Source of the DNA: Bradyrhizobium manausense
Lineage (GTDB): Bacteria > Pseudomonadota > Alphaproteobacteria > Rhizobiales > Xanthobacteraceae
Assembly (NCBI RefSeq): GCF_018130615.1
Contig: NZ_JAFCKB010000007.1
Span: forward strand, 1 to 64,000
DNA length: 64,000 nucleotides
Direction: 5' to 3'
The notes beneath the pieces are model-generated. The model saw nothing but the letters and a program-made list of their open reading frames with translations. It did not search any database and was not told the origin of the DNA. This document shows, in pieces, positions 39,616-48,431 of the stretch. The stretch's first letter is position 1. Every line of letters begins with the position of its first letter. Made by a program: the position numbers and the translations under genes.

Positions 39616-40470
39616 CTAGAGCCGTTTGACCGCGACGATTTCGCTGCCCGCCTGCTTGATCCGTGCAATGGCCGGCTCGATCGGTTCGATCACGGTGGCC
39701 ATGTGATGCGCGTTGGCGTGAACCATGGTGCCGCCGTCGCGGACGATGGCGACGTGGCCTTTCCAGAAGATCAGATCGCCACGTTGCAGCGTGCTTCGCT
39801 CGTGCGGCTCCAGCGCGCGGCCAAGTCCGGCCTGCTGCATGTCGCTGTCGCGCGGACAGCCGGTGCCTGAAGCCGTCAACGACACCTGGACGAGACCCGA
39901 GCAATCAATGCCAAGGCTGCTCTTGCCGCCCCAGAGATAGGGCGTGCCGACGAAGCGCTCGGCGATCGCGACGAAGTCCGGCTCGCGATGGTCGAGCGGC
40001 GCGAGATGGGCCTTCGGCAGGAACGTGCCCTCGCGCGTGACCGCGAATGTGCCGTCCTCGCGCGTGATCGTGAGCTTCGATCCCAGCACCAGCGTGTCGG
40101 CCGGTGGCAGCTTGATCGAGGGGCCGGGGAAGGCGAGCGTCCGCAGCGCGCTGACCTTGTGCGTCGGTGCGGCCACCGGCTTCAGCAGCGCGGCGTCCGG
40201 CAGCCAGCCGACATAGCCGTCGTCGCCGAGCTGGCCCCAGGCCCAGCCCTCGCCGTTGCGGTCGTAGACCGTGACCCGCTCGCCGCGCAGGGCCTCCGTC
40301 ATCAGCATCGCGTTCGAGGAGGGCTGTTCGCGCACCGGCGCAATCGGCGCGACCACCTCGAATTCCTCGCCGGTGACGAAGCGGTCGGCCTGCACCTTGC
40401 CCTCGAGATATGTCGCGGCGAGGTCGCTCCGCGCCGGTGTCAGCCGCGGATCGTATCTCGGATCAGGCAT
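39616..40470 (-). CDS. NlpC/P60 family cell wall hydrolase with SH3-like domain
   Basis: A 284-residue protein with no obvious signal peptide. Residues about 36-155 form SH3-like modules (VREQPSSNAMLMTEALRGERVTVYDRNG, GWLPDAALL). The C-terminal NlpC/P60 papain-like domain has Cys190 (LGIDCSGLVQ), His239 (FWKGHVAIVRDGG) and His251 as the expected triad. It would cleave peptide bonds in murein stems such as gamma-D-Glu-diaminopimelate. It overlaps the upstream leucyl aminopeptidase gene by eight bases, so both are co-transcribed; together they look like a muropeptide or imported-peptide degradation pair. Confidence 0.9.
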   Translation of the reverse strand: MPDPRYDPRLTPARSDLAATYLEGKVQADRFVTGEEFEVVAPIAPVREQPSSNAMLMTEALRGERVTVYDRNGEGWAWGQLGDDGYVGWLPDAALLKPVAAPTHKVSALRTLAFPGPSIKLPPADTLVLGSKLTITREDGTFAVTREGTFLPKAHLAPLDHREPDFVAIAERFVGTPYLWGGKSSLGIDCSGLVQVSLTASGTGCPRDSDMQQAGLGRALEPHERSTLQRGDLIFWKGHVAIVRDGGTMVHANAHHMATVIEPIEPAIARIKQAGSEIVAVKRL

Positions 40471-41836
40471 AGCGCTCGCTCAGCACCTTGTAGATGGCGC
40501 GGGCAGCCTGGCATTCGCCGCCCTCGGGCCGCGCCGGCTTGGCCGATGGCGTCCAGCCATAGATGTCGACATGCAGCCAGCTGCCGGCCTGCTCGACGAA
40601 GCGTTGCAGGAACAGCGCGCAGGTGATCGAGCCGGCAAAGCCGCCGGATGGTGCGTTGGTGATGGTGGCCGTCTTGGAGTCCAGCCACGCATCGTAAGGC
40701 GGCCACAGTGGCATGCGCCACAACGGATCGTTCTCCTTCACCGCGCAGCGCGCGACGTCGGCAGCCAGCGTCTCATCATTGGTGTAAAAGGGCGGTAAAT
40801 CCGGCCCCAGTGCGACGCGGGCGGCGCCGGTCAGCGTGCCCAGATCGATCAGCAGTTCGGGCGTCTCCTCGTCGGCCAGCGCCAGCGCGTCGGCGAGCAC
40901 CAGCCGGCCTTCCGCGTCGGTATTGCCGATCTCGACGGTGATGCCCTTGCGCGAGGTAAAGATGTCGAGCGGGCGGAAGGCGTTGCCGGCGACGGCGTTC
41001 TCCACGGCCGGGATCAGCACCCGCAGCCGGATCTTCAGCTTCGCATCCATCACCATGCGCGCGAGCGCCAGGACATTGGCAGCGCCCCCCATGTCCTTCT
41101 TCATGATCAGCATGCCGCTCGACGGCTTCAGATCGAGCCCGCCGGTATCGAAGCAGACGCCCTTGCCGACCAGCGTCACCTTGGGATGATCAGGGTCGCC
41201 CCAGACGATGTCGATCAGCCGCGGCGCGCGATTCGAGGCCATGCCGACGGCGTGAATCAGGGGAAAGTTCGTCTTCAGATCCTCGCCGATGGTGCAGGCG
41301 TAGCTCGCGCCGAATTCGGCCGCGAGCTCTTTCGCGGCTGCGGCCAGCTCCTCCGGCCCCATGTCGTTGGACGGGGTGTTGATGAGATCGCGCGCCAGCA
41401 TCGCGGCATCCGCCATGCGGTTGATTTCGGCGGGATCGACACCGTCAGGCGGCACCAGCCGGACGTCGGGCCTGTCGGCCTTGCGGTAACGGGCAAAGCG
41501 GTAGCTGCCGAGCGCGAAGGCGAGCGCCGCCAGCCGCGTATCGTGCGGTGCGTTGGCAAAGCGATAAGTGCCCGGCGGCAGCAGGCCCGGCAGGGCGCCG
41601 GGCCGGAACGGGTCGCGCGATTTGGCGCCGTCGTCCTCGAGGCCGAACAGCACTTGCGCGATCGCACCGTCCGGCGCGGGCAGCGCAAGATAGCTGCCCG
41701 GCTTGGCGGTGAAAGCGGTCGCGGTGGCGAACTGGCGTTGTGCCGGCGGCAGCGTCTCGCGCACGGCCTGCCAAGTCGATTGGGTGACGAAAGTGATCGG
41801 CGTAGCGGTGGCAGATGTCTCGAAGACGGAAGGCAT
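40463..41836 (-). CDS. Leucyl aminopeptidase family protein (M17)
   Basis: A 457-residue di-metal aminopeptidase. The catalytic domain carries VTLVGKGVCFDTGGLDLKPS and KKDMGGAANVLALA. The M17 signature NTDAEGRLVLADAL lies near residues 305-318. The N-terminal domain (1-160) is less conserved. It removes N-terminal residues from peptides in the cytosol. PepA/PepB-type enzymes in E. coli process microcin C after Yej uptake, which makes the neighbouring yej operon and small peptide gene noteworthy. Confidence 0.93.
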   Translation of the reverse strand: MPSVFETSATATPITFVTQSTWQAVRETLPPAQRQFATATAFTAKPGSYLALPAPDGAIAQVLFGLEDDGAKSRDPFRPGALPGLLPPGTYRFANAPHDTRLAALAFALGSYRFARYRKADRPDVRLVPPDGVDPAEINRMADAAMLARDLINTPSNDMGPEELAAAAKELAAEFGASYACTIGEDLKTNFPLIHAVGMASNRAPRLIDIVWGDPDHPKVTLVGKGVCFDTGGLDLKPSSGMLIMKKDMGGAANVLALARMVMDAKLKIRLRVLIPAVENAVAGNAFRPLDIFTSRKGITVEIGNTDAEGRLVLADALALADEETPELLIDLGTLTGAARVALGPDLPPFYTNDETLAADVARCAVKENDPLWRMPLWPPYDAWLDSKTATITNAPSGGFAGSITCALFLQRFVEQAGSWLHVDIYGWTPSAKPARPEGGECQAARAIYKVLSERYA

Positions 41837-42036
41837 TGGCGGGTCCGCTGGGTCATTCGGTTGGAGGAGACTTCGCAGAGTTTTGCCATGGCTGCAATCG
41901 GCTTTGCGGTCACCGCTCGTGAGCCGCTACTCGCGGAGCAGGAGCCATGCTAGGTTCCGGCCGTGGTTGCCAAGCGGGCTGTCAAGCGCGCAGAAAACGC
42001 CGGTGACCAAGACGAAGCATGCCGGGAGGACGTGCA
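41837..42036. other. Spacer between the aminopeptidase and the small membrane protein gene
   Basis: Two hundred bases that must contain divergent promoters. I see no repeat or recognisable promoter motif. GGGAGGA at 42024-42030 is the ribosome binding site of the next gene. Confidence 0.4.
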
Positions 42037-42240
42037 ATGGAATTTGTGTGGAGTGTGGTCACATTCGTCGGCCAGGCCATCGAGGCCATCTTTGGCTATG
42101 TCGAGCATCACCACTGGGTCTTTGCGTTTCTGGCCGGTGGCTACGTCTTTTATCTCCATGACCGTTCGATTCATGCGCGGTTCGATGCGCTCGACAAACG
42201 CATTGACGAAATCCGCAAGCGCCTCGCCATCGAATACTGA
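42037..42240 (+). CDS. Small single-span membrane protein of unknown function
   Basis: A 67-residue protein starting MEFVWSVVTFVGQAIEAIFG, with GGGAGGA seven bases upstream. It has a hydrophobic N-terminal half, with a segment WVFAFLAGGYVFYL likely to span the membrane. A charged C-terminal helix follows (IHARFDALDKRIDEIRKRLA) with heptad-like spacing that could be a short coiled coil. It stands alone between the aminopeptidase and metallophosphoesterase genes. I do not recognise the family. Confidence 0.6.
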   Translation: MEFVWSVVTFVGQAIEAIFGYVEHHHWVFAFLAGGYVFYLHDRSIHARFDALDKRIDEIRKRLAIEY

Positions 42241-42513
42241 TCGGCTCGCGAAACCATCTGCGGCCAACGCACGTATCTCCGCCGAGAACGGCCGTTCACG
42301 AGGGCGTCGCCGCAGGGCTTTACTGGCGTCGCGGTTGTGGCATTATTGATGAATATTTTTAGGTTGCGCAGCGTGTCTCTGCACGGATGCAGCGCAAGAG
42401 AGCGTTGAAGTTCGGCTGATGCCGATCCCGGGGCGTTACCCGACAGGACTCTTTGTCGAAGGCATTTCTCTCAATCGTTTGGGCGACGCAGCATTCGCGA
42501 CGAGCGGCGCAAA
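42241..42513. other. Non-coding gap before the metallophosphoesterase gene
   Basis: A 273-base gap with an AT-rich patch at about 42340-42365 (TTGATGAATATTTTTAGG), probably promoter-related. A short frame from 42419 is out of frame with the downstream gene and lacks a ribosome binding site. No repeat seen. Confidence 0.4.
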
Positions 42514-44022
42514 ATGGATAGATCGTTTGTCGTTGCGCAAATCTCCGATCTGCATCTGGATGGCTCAGGCCGGCTACTTTCGGCGATCGAGGCCCTCGTC
42601 GCCGATCTGCGCGAGCGGATGGCGGCCTTCGCGGATGTACCTGACCGCATCCTGCTGATCACAGGAGACATCGTAAACGATCCGACTCCGCCTGCGCTCG
42701 ACGAAGCGCTCTCCGTCATCGCGTCCTTGCGGCAGACCGGCCTGTTCACCGATATCCAGGCGGTCGCCGGCAATCACGACGTCAAGCGCCCGAGCCAGCG
42801 CAGTGGCCGCCACGACGCCTACGACTATCTGCATCTGCCGCGGACCTCGAAGAGCATCTATTACCGCCAGGCCGGTCTCGACCTGGTGCTGCTCGACTCC
42901 AACAGGGCAAGCCTGGCCACGCTTGCTAACGGCAGCCCCGACGAGCGGGCCTACAATGCGATGGTCGCGCAGTCCGCCCGGCTGAGCGTTGAGCTCGCAG
43001 GCAGCATCGGCTCGGCCGGACGTGCCGATTATTCCGAGCCCGCGGAAAACCTGGTGCGTGTGCTGGCGCTGCATCATCATCCGCTGCCGCAGGCGACCGG
43101 CGAGGGCAAACGGTTTCTCGGCGTTCCGGACGAGCCGCTGATGTATCTCGCCGCGCCCGCGACCTTCCTCGAGGCGGCCACCTCCCTCAACGTCAACCTG
43201 GTCCTGCATGGGCACCGGCATGTCGAGGGGCTCAGTCGCTATTCGATTCCCGATCCTCGCGCGCCCCGGAGCGGCGGTGAGGATTTCTGGCGCACGATCT
43301 ATGTGCTCTCTTGTCCGTCCTCCACCGGGCAGGGCGGCGACGATGCCGGCTTCAACATCATCCATTTTGGTCCGACAGCCGAGCCCGAGCGGCCCGAGTA
43401 TCAGTTCACAATCGCCCGCTATTCGCGGCTGCGCAGCTATGGCGGCTTCAGGCCGCTCGATTCGAATCTGCCGGATGGGCTCATCAGGCTTCCCATGGGG
43501 CGAGATCTGTCCCGCGATCCCGCCATCCAGTCATCGATCGAGATCGCCTCATGCGCGTCGCTGAAACGAGATCAGGTTCTGACGCTGGTCCGCCGGTTGC
43601 TGTCACGCCCTGCGTTCTACGACGATGGCGAGCAGAACTGGGCGGACAATCTCTACATCTATCTCATCACCTCCCATGCCTGGGCCGATCTTGACGGCAG
43701 GTTCGCCAACGCGGCGTCGAATCCCGACGTTGCGGCGCTGGCGGAGGTGAGGGCGCTACTCCGCCGGTTGATCGGACAATCCGCGGACATGCTCGGCATC
43801 GACCACGCCGCGCGCGACGAGCTTTGCGCCGACCGCCTGGTCAATCGTGACGACCTCTCGCGCCGGTGGCCGCGGTTGCCGCGTGAGACGGTCGATGTTG
43901 AAGCGAGGGCGCTGCAGCGGCTGCAATTGCTGCGGGACCTGAACGATCAGGTCAAGCTGCTCGGCCTCGATCTGGGCTTGGGCGGTGCGGTGCCGCCGCA
44001 AGCCGGCCGATCCCCGCGTTAA
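42514..44022 (+). CDS. Calcineurin-like metallophosphoesterase with unassigned C-terminal half
   Basis: A 502-residue protein. The N-terminal 270 residues carry all five metallophosphoesterase blocks: ISDLHL (Asp12, His14), TGDIVND, GNHD at 86-89, LALHHHPLP and LHGHRHVEG. It should hydrolyse phosphomonoesters or diesters with two metal ions. The remaining 230 residues have no motif I recognise and are mainly helical and charged, ending in a Leu-rich segment (ALQRLQLLRDLNDQVKLLGLDLGLG). There is no signal peptide. The substrate is unknown. It could be a cyclic nucleotide phosphodiesterase or a nuclease-like enzyme. Confidence 0.85.
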   Translation: MDRSFVVAQISDLHLDGSGRLLSAIEALVADLRERMAAFADVPDRILLITGDIVNDPTPPALDEALSVIASLRQTGLFTDIQAVAGNHDVKRPSQRSGRHDAYDYLHLPRTSKSIYYRQAGLDLVLLDSNRASLATLANGSPDERAYNAMVAQSARLSVELAGSIGSAGRADYSEPAENLVRVLALHHHPLPQATGEGKRFLGVPDEPLMYLAAPATFLEAATSLNVNLVLHGHRHVEGLSRYSIPDPRAPRSGGEDFWRTIYVLSCPSSTGQGGDDAGFNIIHFGPTAEPERPEYQFTIARYSRLRSYGGFRPLDSNLPDGLIRLPMGRDLSRDPAIQSSIEIASCASLKRDQVLTLVRRLLSRPAFYDDGEQNWADNLYIYLITSHAWADLDGRFANAASNPDVAALAEVRALLRRLIGQSADMLGIDHAARDELCADRLVNRDDLSRRWPRLPRETVDVEARALQRLQLLRDLNDQVKLLGLDLGLGGAVPPQAGRSPR

Positions 44023-44040
44023 CCGGCCATTAGGGTTAAC
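44018..44040. promoter_or_regulatory. GTTAACC/GGTTAAC inverted repeat upstream of tadD
   Basis: An interrupted palindrome GTTAACC-nine bases-GGTTAAC that overlaps the stop codon of the metallophosphoesterase gene and lies about 55 bases before the tadD start. TTAA-containing motifs are used by CtrA-type regulators in alphaproteobacteria, but the spacing here (13 between TTAA cores) is not the standard seven. Confidence 0.4.
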
Positions 44041-44093
44041 AGTCTATTGCTGGCGCGTTCGGCTCGATCAATAGGCTCGAGAGTCAAAGCGTC

Positions 44094-44906
44094 ATGCGTC
44101 AACGGTTCCGTCCCGCCCGGCTTCTTGCCTCCGCCTCGCTGATTGCACTGGTGGCCGCGAGCCTCGGCGGCTGCACGGCAATGTCAAAACTTTCCGACGT
44201 CACCGGCTCGATCGGTCCGAAGGCGGAAGCCGCGCCGGTTGATCCCGCGCGCGCCACCGAGGTCTATGGCGAACGGTACCGCGCCAATCCCAAGGATCCC
44301 GACGCCGCACTGGCCTACGGCCAGGCCCTGCGCGCCAATGGTCAGCGCGCCCAGGCCGCCGCCGTGCTCGAACAGGCGACCATCGCCAATCCCGGCAACA
44401 AGCCGCTGCTGGCCCTATACGGCCGCGCGCTCGCCGACAACGGTAATTTCCAGCAGGCCTTCGACGTGTTGTCGAAGGCGCATTCGCCCGATAATCCGGA
44501 CTGGCGTCTGCTCTCGGTGCAGGGCACCGCGCTCGATCAGATGGGCCGTCACGATGAGGCGCGCGCCTATTATGCGAGCGCGCTGAAGATCGCGCCGGGC
44601 GATCCCGGCGTGCTCTCCAACCTTGGCCTGTCCTACATGCTGTCGCGGGACCTGCCCAAGGCCGAGGAGGCGCTGCGGCAAGCCTATGCTTCGCCGCGGG
44701 CAAGCTCGCGCGTGCGGCAGAATCTGGGGTTGGTGGTCGGCCTTCAGGGCCGCTTCGCTGAAGCCGAGAGCATCGTGAAGGCGGACTTGCCGCCGGACGA
44801 GGCCGCCGCCAATGTCGCCTATCTCAAGGACATGCTGAACCGCAAGGATGGCCCGCGCGGCGCATCGAGGCGGACGCCGGTCGCTGCGCTCAGCCAGCCC
44901 GACTGA
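44094..44906 (+). CDS. tadD: Tad pilus TPR lipoprotein TadD-like
   Basis: A 270-residue lipoprotein. The signal ends in the lipobox LGGC (MRQRFRPARLLASASLIALVAASLGGC), so it should be anchored to the outer membrane. The mature part consists of tetratricopeptide repeats (for example AALAYGQALRANGQRAQAAAVLEQA and LSNLGLSYMLSRDLPKAEEALRQAY) from about 60 to 240. TadD acts as assembly factor (pilotin-like) of the Tad secretion system. It is convergent with the minus-strand tad genes. Confidence 0.86.
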   Translation: MRQRFRPARLLASASLIALVAASLGGCTAMSKLSDVTGSIGPKAEAAPVDPARATEVYGERYRANPKDPDAALAYGQALRANGQRAQAAAVLEQATIANPGNKPLLALYGRALADNGNFQQAFDVLSKAHSPDNPDWRLLSVQGTALDQMGRHDEARAYYASALKIAPGDPGVLSNLGLSYMLSRDLPKAEEALRQAYASPRASSRVRQNLGLVVGLQGRFAEAESIVKADLPPDEAAANVAYLKDMLNRKDGPRGASRRTPVAALSQPD

Positions 44907-44968
44907 TCAGACCTGATTTTTCGATCCTGAAATTGGCTGCGGACCGCGCGCGGTCCGCAATCCCTGTG

Positions 44969-45943
44969 TCAGTGCAGCTCGGAGATCTTGATGCCGGTCG
45001 GTCCGAGAATGACGACGAACAGCACCGGCAGGAAGAACAGGATCATCGGCACAGTCAGCTTCGGCGGCAGCGCGGCGGCCTTCTTCTCGGCCTCGTTCAT
45101 GCGCATGTCGCGGTTTTCCTGCGCCATCACGCGCAGGGATTGGCCGAGCGGGGTGCCGTAGCGTTCCGCCTGCTGCAGCGCCAGACACACCGATTTGACG
45201 CCTTCGAGCCCGGTGCGCTTCGCCAGGTTTTCGTACGCCACCTTGCGGTCCTGCAGATAGGACAGCTCGGCGGTGGTCAGGGTGAACTCCTCCGACAGTG
45301 CGATCGACTGGCCGACGATTTCGGTGGCGACCTTGCGGAATGCCATTTCCACCGACATGCCGGATTCGATACAGATCAGCAGCAAGTCGAGCGCATCGGG
45401 AAAGGCGCGTTTGATCGACAGCTGGCGCTTGGAGATCGCGTTCTTGAGGAACAGCATCGGCGCCTGCAGGCCGAGATAGGCCGCGCCGACGCAGATGCCG
45501 ATCTTGATCGGCATTGGGCGGTCCATATGGGCGATCAGGAACACGTACACGACCGAGCCGACGAACAGCACGATCGGGGCCACCATACGCGCGAACAGGA
45601 ACGTGACGTAAGGTGCGTGGCCGCGATAGCCGGCCATGATCAGCTTGTCGCGCGCGGCTTCCTGCGCCAGCCATTTTGTGAGGTTGAAGTCCTCGACGAC
45701 CTTGGAGACGAGCTGCTTCGGCGTCTGGCGCAGGGACACCTTCTCGCTCTTGTTGAGGCGCTCGCGCTCGCGCTGCCGGATGCGCTCGCGTTCGCTTGCC
45801 ACCGCCTTCATCCGCTTGGAGAGGCCCTCGCCTGCGAACAGCGGCATCACCAGCGTGTACACGGTGGCGCTGGCGGCGATGGCCGCCAGCAGCATGGTCA
45901 TGAAGTGGGGGTCATGCAGTTTCGTAACGAGGAACTCGACCAT
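44969..45943 (-). CDS. tadC: Tad pilus inner membrane platform protein TadC
   Basis: A 324-residue type II secretion system F-domain protein. It has several membrane segments (about 15-40, 115-160, 290-318). The GspF-type core reads LLLICIESGMSVEMAFRKVATEIVGQSIALSEEF, typical of TadC. It pairs with TadB to form the inner membrane platform on which TadA acts. It starts nine bases after tadB's stop, in the same operon. Confidence 0.92.
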   Translation of the reverse strand: MVEFLVTKLHDPHFMTMLLAAIAASATVYTLVMPLFAGEGLSKRMKAVASERERIRQRERERLNKSEKVSLRQTPKQLVSKVVEDFNLTKWLAQEAARDKLIMAGYRGHAPYVTFLFARMVAPIVLFVGSVVYVFLIAHMDRPMPIKIGICVGAAYLGLQAPMLFLKNAISKRQLSIKRAFPDALDLLLICIESGMSVEMAFRKVATEIVGQSIALSEEFTLTTAELSYLQDRKVAYENLAKRTGLEGVKSVCLALQQAERYGTPLGQSLRVMAQENRDMRMNEAEKKAAALPPKLTVPMILFFLPVLFVVILGPTGIKISELH

Positions 45944-45952
45944 GCGGCACCA

Positions 45953-46930
45953 TCAGAAATCGAAGTTGATCATCTTCTTCATCACCATGATGCCGACCGA
46001 CATCCAGACGACGCAGCCGACCAGCATGAGCTGACCGGTGGGATGGGTCCACAGCAGGGAGATGTAGCCGGGCGTCGTGAGGTAGACGAGGAACATCACG
46101 ATCGGCGGCAGCGAGCCGATGATGCCGGCCGAGGCCTTGGCTTCCATCGACATCGCCTGGATCTTTTCCTTCATCTTCTTGCGGTCACGCAGCACCTTGG
46201 AGAGGTTGCCCAGCGCTTCGGAGAGGTTGCCGCCCGACTTTTGCTGGATCGACACCACGATGCCGAAGAAGTTGGCCTCGGGCAGCGGCATGCGGTCGTA
46301 GAGGCGCGAGCAGGCCTCGCCGAGCGGCATGCCGATCGCCTGCGTCTCGATGATGGCCAGGAATTCGCTGCGCAGCGGCTCCGGCGCGTCGGCTGCCACG
46401 ACCTTGATCGATTCGAACAGCGGCAGGCCGGCCTTGATGCCGCGGACGATGACGTCGACGGCGTCGGGCAGGGCCACCAGGAACTTGTTCTCGCGACGCT
46501 TCTTCAGGAAGCCCAGCGCCCAGCGCGGCAGGCCGAAGCCGCCGGCAAAGGCGAGACCGACGGCGCCGAGCAAGCCGCCGCCACCGAACAGCGCGCCAAA
46601 GAAAAACACCCCCGCGACGACGCCGGACACGATCCAGAATTTCTGCGTCGTCCAGTCGAGCCCCGCCTGTGAAATGCGGATGTGGAGCGGAACGCTCTTT
46701 TCCTGTGCTCGCCGCGCCTCGAGATCTTTGAGCGAGCTCTCGACTTGCTCGCGGCGCGAGCGCTGACTCTTTTCAGCCTGCTTGGCCGCGGGCGCGTCGG
46801 CGCGCCCGATCGATGCGCGGCGGCTCTCAGCCTTCCGCTCGCCTGACAGCATGGGATAGAGGAAGACCCAGGCGATGCCGCCGACGGCGGCGGTGGCGAG
46901 GAACGCGAGGGCGAGGACCTGAATGTTCAT
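45953..46930 (-). CDS. tadB: Tad pilus inner membrane platform protein TadB
   Basis: A 325-residue GspF-like membrane protein. The start at 46930 (MNIQVLALAFLATAAVGGIAW) gives a proper N-terminal membrane segment; the longer frame overlaps tadA and is rejected. A charged cytoplasmic stretch (ESSLKDLEARRAQEK) is followed by the core DAVDVIVRGIKAGLPLFESIKVVA and IVVSIQQKSGGNLSEALGNLS. It works with TadC. Confidence 0.92.
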   Translation of the reverse strand: MNIQVLALAFLATAAVGGIAWVFLYPMLSGERKAESRRASIGRADAPAAKQAEKSQRSRREQVESSLKDLEARRAQEKSVPLHIRISQAGLDWTTQKFWIVSGVVAGVFFFGALFGGGGLLGAVGLAFAGGFGLPRWALGFLKKRRENKFLVALPDAVDVIVRGIKAGLPLFESIKVVAADAPEPLRSEFLAIIETQAIGMPLGEACSRLYDRMPLPEANFFGIVVSIQQKSGGNLSEALGNLSKVLRDRKKMKEKIQAMSMEAKASAGIIGSLPPIVMFLVYLTTPGYISLLWTHPTGQLMLVGCVVWMSVGIMVMKKMINFDF

Positions 46931-46946
46931 GATTGCGCCAGCCTGC

Positions 46947-48410
46947 TCACGTCTTTGGTGCCTTCTCCGCGGCGTCGAGCGCAGCAGCAAGGCGCTTCTC
47001 CTCGCCGTAATAGCGGGCACGTTCCCAGAATTTCGGGCGGCCGATGCCGGTCGAGCGGTGCTGGCCGATGATCTTGCCGTTGGCGTCCTCGCCGACCAGG
47101 TCGTAGAGGAAGATGTCCTGGGTGATGATGGTGTCGCCTTCCATGCCCATCACCTCGGTGATGTGGGTGATGCGACGGGAGCCGTCGCGCAGGCGCGCGG
47201 CCTGCACGATGACGTCGATCGAGGCGCAGATCATCTCGCGAATTGTCCGCGAAGGAAGGGAAAAGCCGCCCATCGTGATCATGGATTCGCAACGCGACAG
47301 CGCTTCGCGGGGGTTGTTGGCGTGCAGCGTACCCATCGACCCGTCATGGCCGGTGTTCATGGCCTGGAGGAGGTCGAAGGCCTCCGGGCCGCGGACTTCG
47401 CCGACGATGATGCGTTCGGGGCGCATACGCAGGCAGTTGCGCACCAGTTCGCGCATTGTGACCTGGCCCTCACCCTCGATGTTGGGCGGCCGGGTTTCAA
47501 GGCGCACCACGTGGGGTTGCTGCAGCTGGAGCTCGGCCGCGTCCTCGCAGGTGATGACGCGCTCGTCGTGCTCGATATAGTTGGTCAGGCAGTTGAGCAG
47601 GGTGGTCTTGCCCGAGCCGGTACCACCGGAGATCAGCACGTTGCAGCGAACGCGCCCGATGATCTGGAGGATCTCCGCGCCTTCCGGCGAGATTGCGCCG
47701 AACTTGACCAGCTGATCAAGCGTCAGCTTGTCCTTCTTGAACTTACGGATGGTGAGTGCGGGGCCGTCGATCGCCAGCGGCGGCACGATGGCATTGACGC
47801 GAGAGCCGTCGGCGAGGCGTGCGTCGCAGATCGGCGAGGATTCGTCGACGCGCCGGCCGACCTGGCTGACGATGCGCTGGCAGATGTTGAGGAGCTGCTG
47901 ATTGTCGCGGAAGCGGATTCCGGTCCGCTGGATCTTGCCGCTGACTTCGATGAAGACCGTGCCGGCCCCGTTCACCATGATGTCGGCGATGTCGTCGCGC
48001 GCCAGAAGCGGTTCGAGCGGGCCATAGCCGAGCACGTCGTTGCAGATGTCGTCGAGCAGCTCTTCCTGCTCGGCGATCGACATCACGATGTTCTTGATCG
48101 CGATGATCTCGTTGACGATGTCGCGGATTTCCTCGCGCGCGGACTCGGAATCGAGCTTGGCGAGCTGGGCGAGGTCGATGGCCTCGATCAGCGCGCCGAA
48201 GATAGTCGCCTTGACCTCGTAGTAATTGTCCGAGCGGCGGGTCTCCATGGCCGGGGCGGGCCGGGCGGGGGCGAGCGGGGGGGAGGCGACCACCGGCGGG
48301 GGCGGCGCGCGCGACGCTGTCGGCGCCGGAGCCGGGGCTGGCTCTGGCGACACGGCGCCGGGCTTGGGAGCCCGAAAATCGGTGTCTGTTCCGCTACGCT
48401 TACCGAACAC
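46947..48410 (-). CDS. cpaF: Tad pilus assembly ATPase TadA/CpaF
   Basis: A 487-residue secretion ATPase. A Pro/Ala-rich N-terminal tail (1-55) precedes a helical domain. Walker A GGTGSGKT is at 262-269, the Asp box is at [21 protein letters not shown], Walker B-like at [19 protein letters not shown], and the His box at [11 protein letters not shown]. It powers pilin assembly as a hexamer at the inner membrane. Confidence 0.95.
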   Translation of the reverse strand: MFGKRSGTDTDFRAPKPGAVSPEPAPAPAPTASRAPPPPVVASPPLAPARPAPAMETRRSDNYYEVKATIFGALIEAIDLAQLAKLDSESAREEIRDIVNEIIAIKNIVMSIAEQEELLDDICNDVLGYGPLEPLLARDDIADIMVNGAGTVFIEVSGKIQRTGIRFRDNQQLLNICQRIVSQVGRRVDESSPICDARLADGSRVNAIVPPLAIDGPALTIRKFKKDKLTLDQLVKFGAISPEGAEILQIIGRVRCNVLISGGTGSGKTTLLNCLTNYIEHDERVITCEDAAELQLQQPHVVRLETRPPNIEGEGQVTMRELVRNCLRMRPERIIVGEVRGPEAFDLLQAMNTGHDGSMGTLHANNPREALSRCESMITMGGFSLPSRTIREMICASIDVIVQAARLRDGSRRITHITEVMGMEGDTIITQDIFLYDLVGEDANGKIIGQHRSTGIGRPKFWERARYYGEEKRLAAALDAAEKAPKT

Positions 48411-48431
48411 TTAACGACTCCATGCGGCGGC

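Noticed and set aside
42419-42658. Short plus-strand frame overlapping the metallophosphoesterase start
   Set aside because: Different frame, no ribosome binding site, mostly inside a well-supported gene.
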